Part shown: in pieces, positions 63,238 through 64,000 of the stretch | How the letters are laid out: every line of letters starts with the position of its first letter | Numbering within the stretch: the first letter of the stretch is position 1 | Source of the DNA: Paenibacillus chondroitinus NBRC 15376 | Lineage (GTDB): Bacteria > Bacillota > Bacilli > Paenibacillales > NBRC-103111 | NCBI RefSeq assembly: GCF_004000765.1 | Contig: NZ_BILW01000015.1 | Span: 99,163-163,162 of the forward strand | DNA: 64,000 nt | Direction of reading: 5' to 3' | The notes under the pieces: model-generated | The model's input: the letters and a program-made list of their open reading frames with translations, nothing else | What the model was told of the DNA's origin: nothing | Database searches by the model: none | Position numbers and translations under genes: made by a program

Positions 63238-64000
63238 GTGGGGCGGAATGGATGGAGGAACAGGATATGAGCGGAACGGGATGGACGGAGGAGGTAAAAA
63301 CACAAGACATGCAAACGCGAGACGTACAGACACAAGATGTACAGACACAAGACGTGTTCCTGCGGGAGTACTACGTTGGGGTTGACTTAGGCGGCACGAA
63401 GATGTTGGCCGCGCTCATTAGCGGCGATGGCAACATCATCGCCAAGGAAGAGATCCCCACCCTGGCGCAGCAGGGGGAGGTGGCTGTGCTCGATCGGCTC
63501 GGCAGCCTGATCGAGGGACTGCTCGCGACCGTGCCCGGCGGTCGCGGCGTTCTCCGCGGCATTGGCGTCGCCACCGCGGGCACGCTCGATACGGCGAACG
63601 GTGTCGTCACGTTCGCCACCAATCTCGGCTGGCGCGACGTGGCCGTCGCCGCCGTGCTCACTGACCGCTTCGGCTGCGCGGTCAGGCTGGAGAACGACGC
63701 CACCGCAGCGGCGGTCGGCGAATGGCTGGCCGGCGCGGGTGAGGGCGCGCCGGACTGTGTGTTTGTGACGATCTCCACGGGGATCGGCGGGGGAATCATT
63801 TCCGGCGGGCGCTTGATCGCCGGAACGAATCATAACGCAGGGGAGCTCGGCCACATTTCCATTGATGGAAATGGGCCGCTCTGCCCCTGCGGGAATGTGG
63901 GGTGCCTGGAGCTGTATGCGTCAGGCACTGCCATTGGCCGCCGCGGCGCCGAGCACGTGCGCCGGGCTGGCGACGGCGCAGCGGGCGCCCTCGTGCGGCT
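63234..64000 (+). CDS. ROK-family sugar kinase, 3'-truncated by the window
   Basis: The visible 255 residues contain the ATP phosphate motif VGVDLGGTKMLAALI, the catalytic Asp in RLENDATAAAVGEW, ISTGIGGGIISGGRL, the GELGH motif and the zinc-binding CPCGNVGCLELYASG of ROK kinases. The likely substrate is GlcNAc or MurNAc from NagZ, by context. The start overlaps the nagZ stop (ATGA) and GGAGG lies 8 bases upstream. About 45 extra residues precede the kinase fold and consist of two kinds of short repeats. The segment from ~63.4 kb is much richer in G+C than its neighbours. Confidence 0.88.
   Translation, partial: MSGAEWMEEQDMSGTGWTEEVKTQDMQTRDVQTQDVQTQDVFLREYYVGVDLGGTKMLAALISGDGNIIAKEEIPTLAQQGEVAVLDRLGSLIEGLLATVPGGRGVLRGIGVATAGTLDTANGVVTFATNLGWRDVAVAAVLTDRFGCAVRLENDATAAAVGEWLAGAGEGAPDCVFVTISTGIGGGIISGGRLIAGTNHNAGELGHISIDGNGPLCPCGNVGCLELYASGTAIGRRGAEHVRRAGDGAAGALVR

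Overview
The window reads as a chromosomal segment of a Paenibacillus-like, spore-forming Firmicute (order Bacillales). Reasons: the gene order from relA to pbpI closely follows the Bacillus subtilis relA-dtd-hisS-aspS-yrvM-rarA-cymR-yrvO ... yrrD-yrrI-alaS-yrzL-yrrK-yrzB-mltG-yrrN-yrrO ... pbpI region. Strong AGGAGG-type ribosome binding sites are paired with many GTG/TTG starts. There are three T-box leaders and two sequences matching the sigma-H consensus. The carbohydrate locus is the YesM/YesN two-component plus CUT1 ABC transporter type that is abundant in Paenibacillus. No rRNA, tRNA, CRISPR array, insertion sequence or prophage was seen.

Layout. 1-5.1 kb: 5'-truncated relA, dtd, a 57-aa unknown, and a membrane-anchored FAD oxidoreductase. 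5.2-6.7 kb: a hyperacidic small protein, and a DoxX gene divergent from a YodB/CatR-type HxlR regulator. 6.7-11 kb: T-box-controlled hisS-aspS-tcdA. 11-15.2 kb: an intergenic repeat cluster, rarA, then leftward DUF3889, AlkZ-like and mnmA genes. 15.5-19.1 kb: cymR, cysteine desulfurase, a PRC-barrel protein, a zinc ribbon and an AI-2E-type permease. 19.1-27.3 kb: a putative Fur-regulated small RNA pointing left, then T-box-controlled alaS followed by yrzL, ruvX, two DUF1292 genes, mltG, trhP1 and trhP2. 27.4-33 kb: a chemoreceptor behind a sigma-H-like promoter, pbpI, and a KinB-like kinase (leftward) with a sigma-H-like promoter and two Spo0A boxes.

33.1-40 kb: lipL, an esterase, and pdhABCD; LipL supplies lipoyl groups to complexes such as this PDH. 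40-45.6 kb: T-box-controlled serC (leftward), then a Ugp-type glycerol-3-phosphate/glycerophosphodiester uptake operon (ugpAEB) divergent from ugpQ, with PhoP-box-like direct repeats facing both ways. 45.6-49.9 kb: a VOC protein, then aas-lplT lysophospholipid salvage genes and a diacylglycerol-kinase remnant. 50-54.9 kb: a second chemoreceptor, a 112-bp tandem repeat array, a DUF559-type nuclease, a promoter-to-terminator transcription unit with a CU-rich leader, a second intergenic repeat cluster, an SMR transporter and an OsmC protein. 55-64 kb: a two-component system, solute-binding lipoprotein, two permeases, a cytoplasmic NagZ and a 3'-truncated ROK kinase, together resembling an amino-sugar or muropeptide uptake and catabolism operon. 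Both ABC systems lack an ATPase gene here, so a shared MsmX/UgpC-type ATPase elsewhere is expected.

The strongest candidate for something undescribed is the leftward transcript at about 19.17-19.34 kb. It has a consensus sigma-A promoter overlapped by two Fur-box matches, no credible ORF, CU-rich single-stranded stretches and a terminator hairpin, which is the architecture of an iron-sparing small RNA of the FsrA type.
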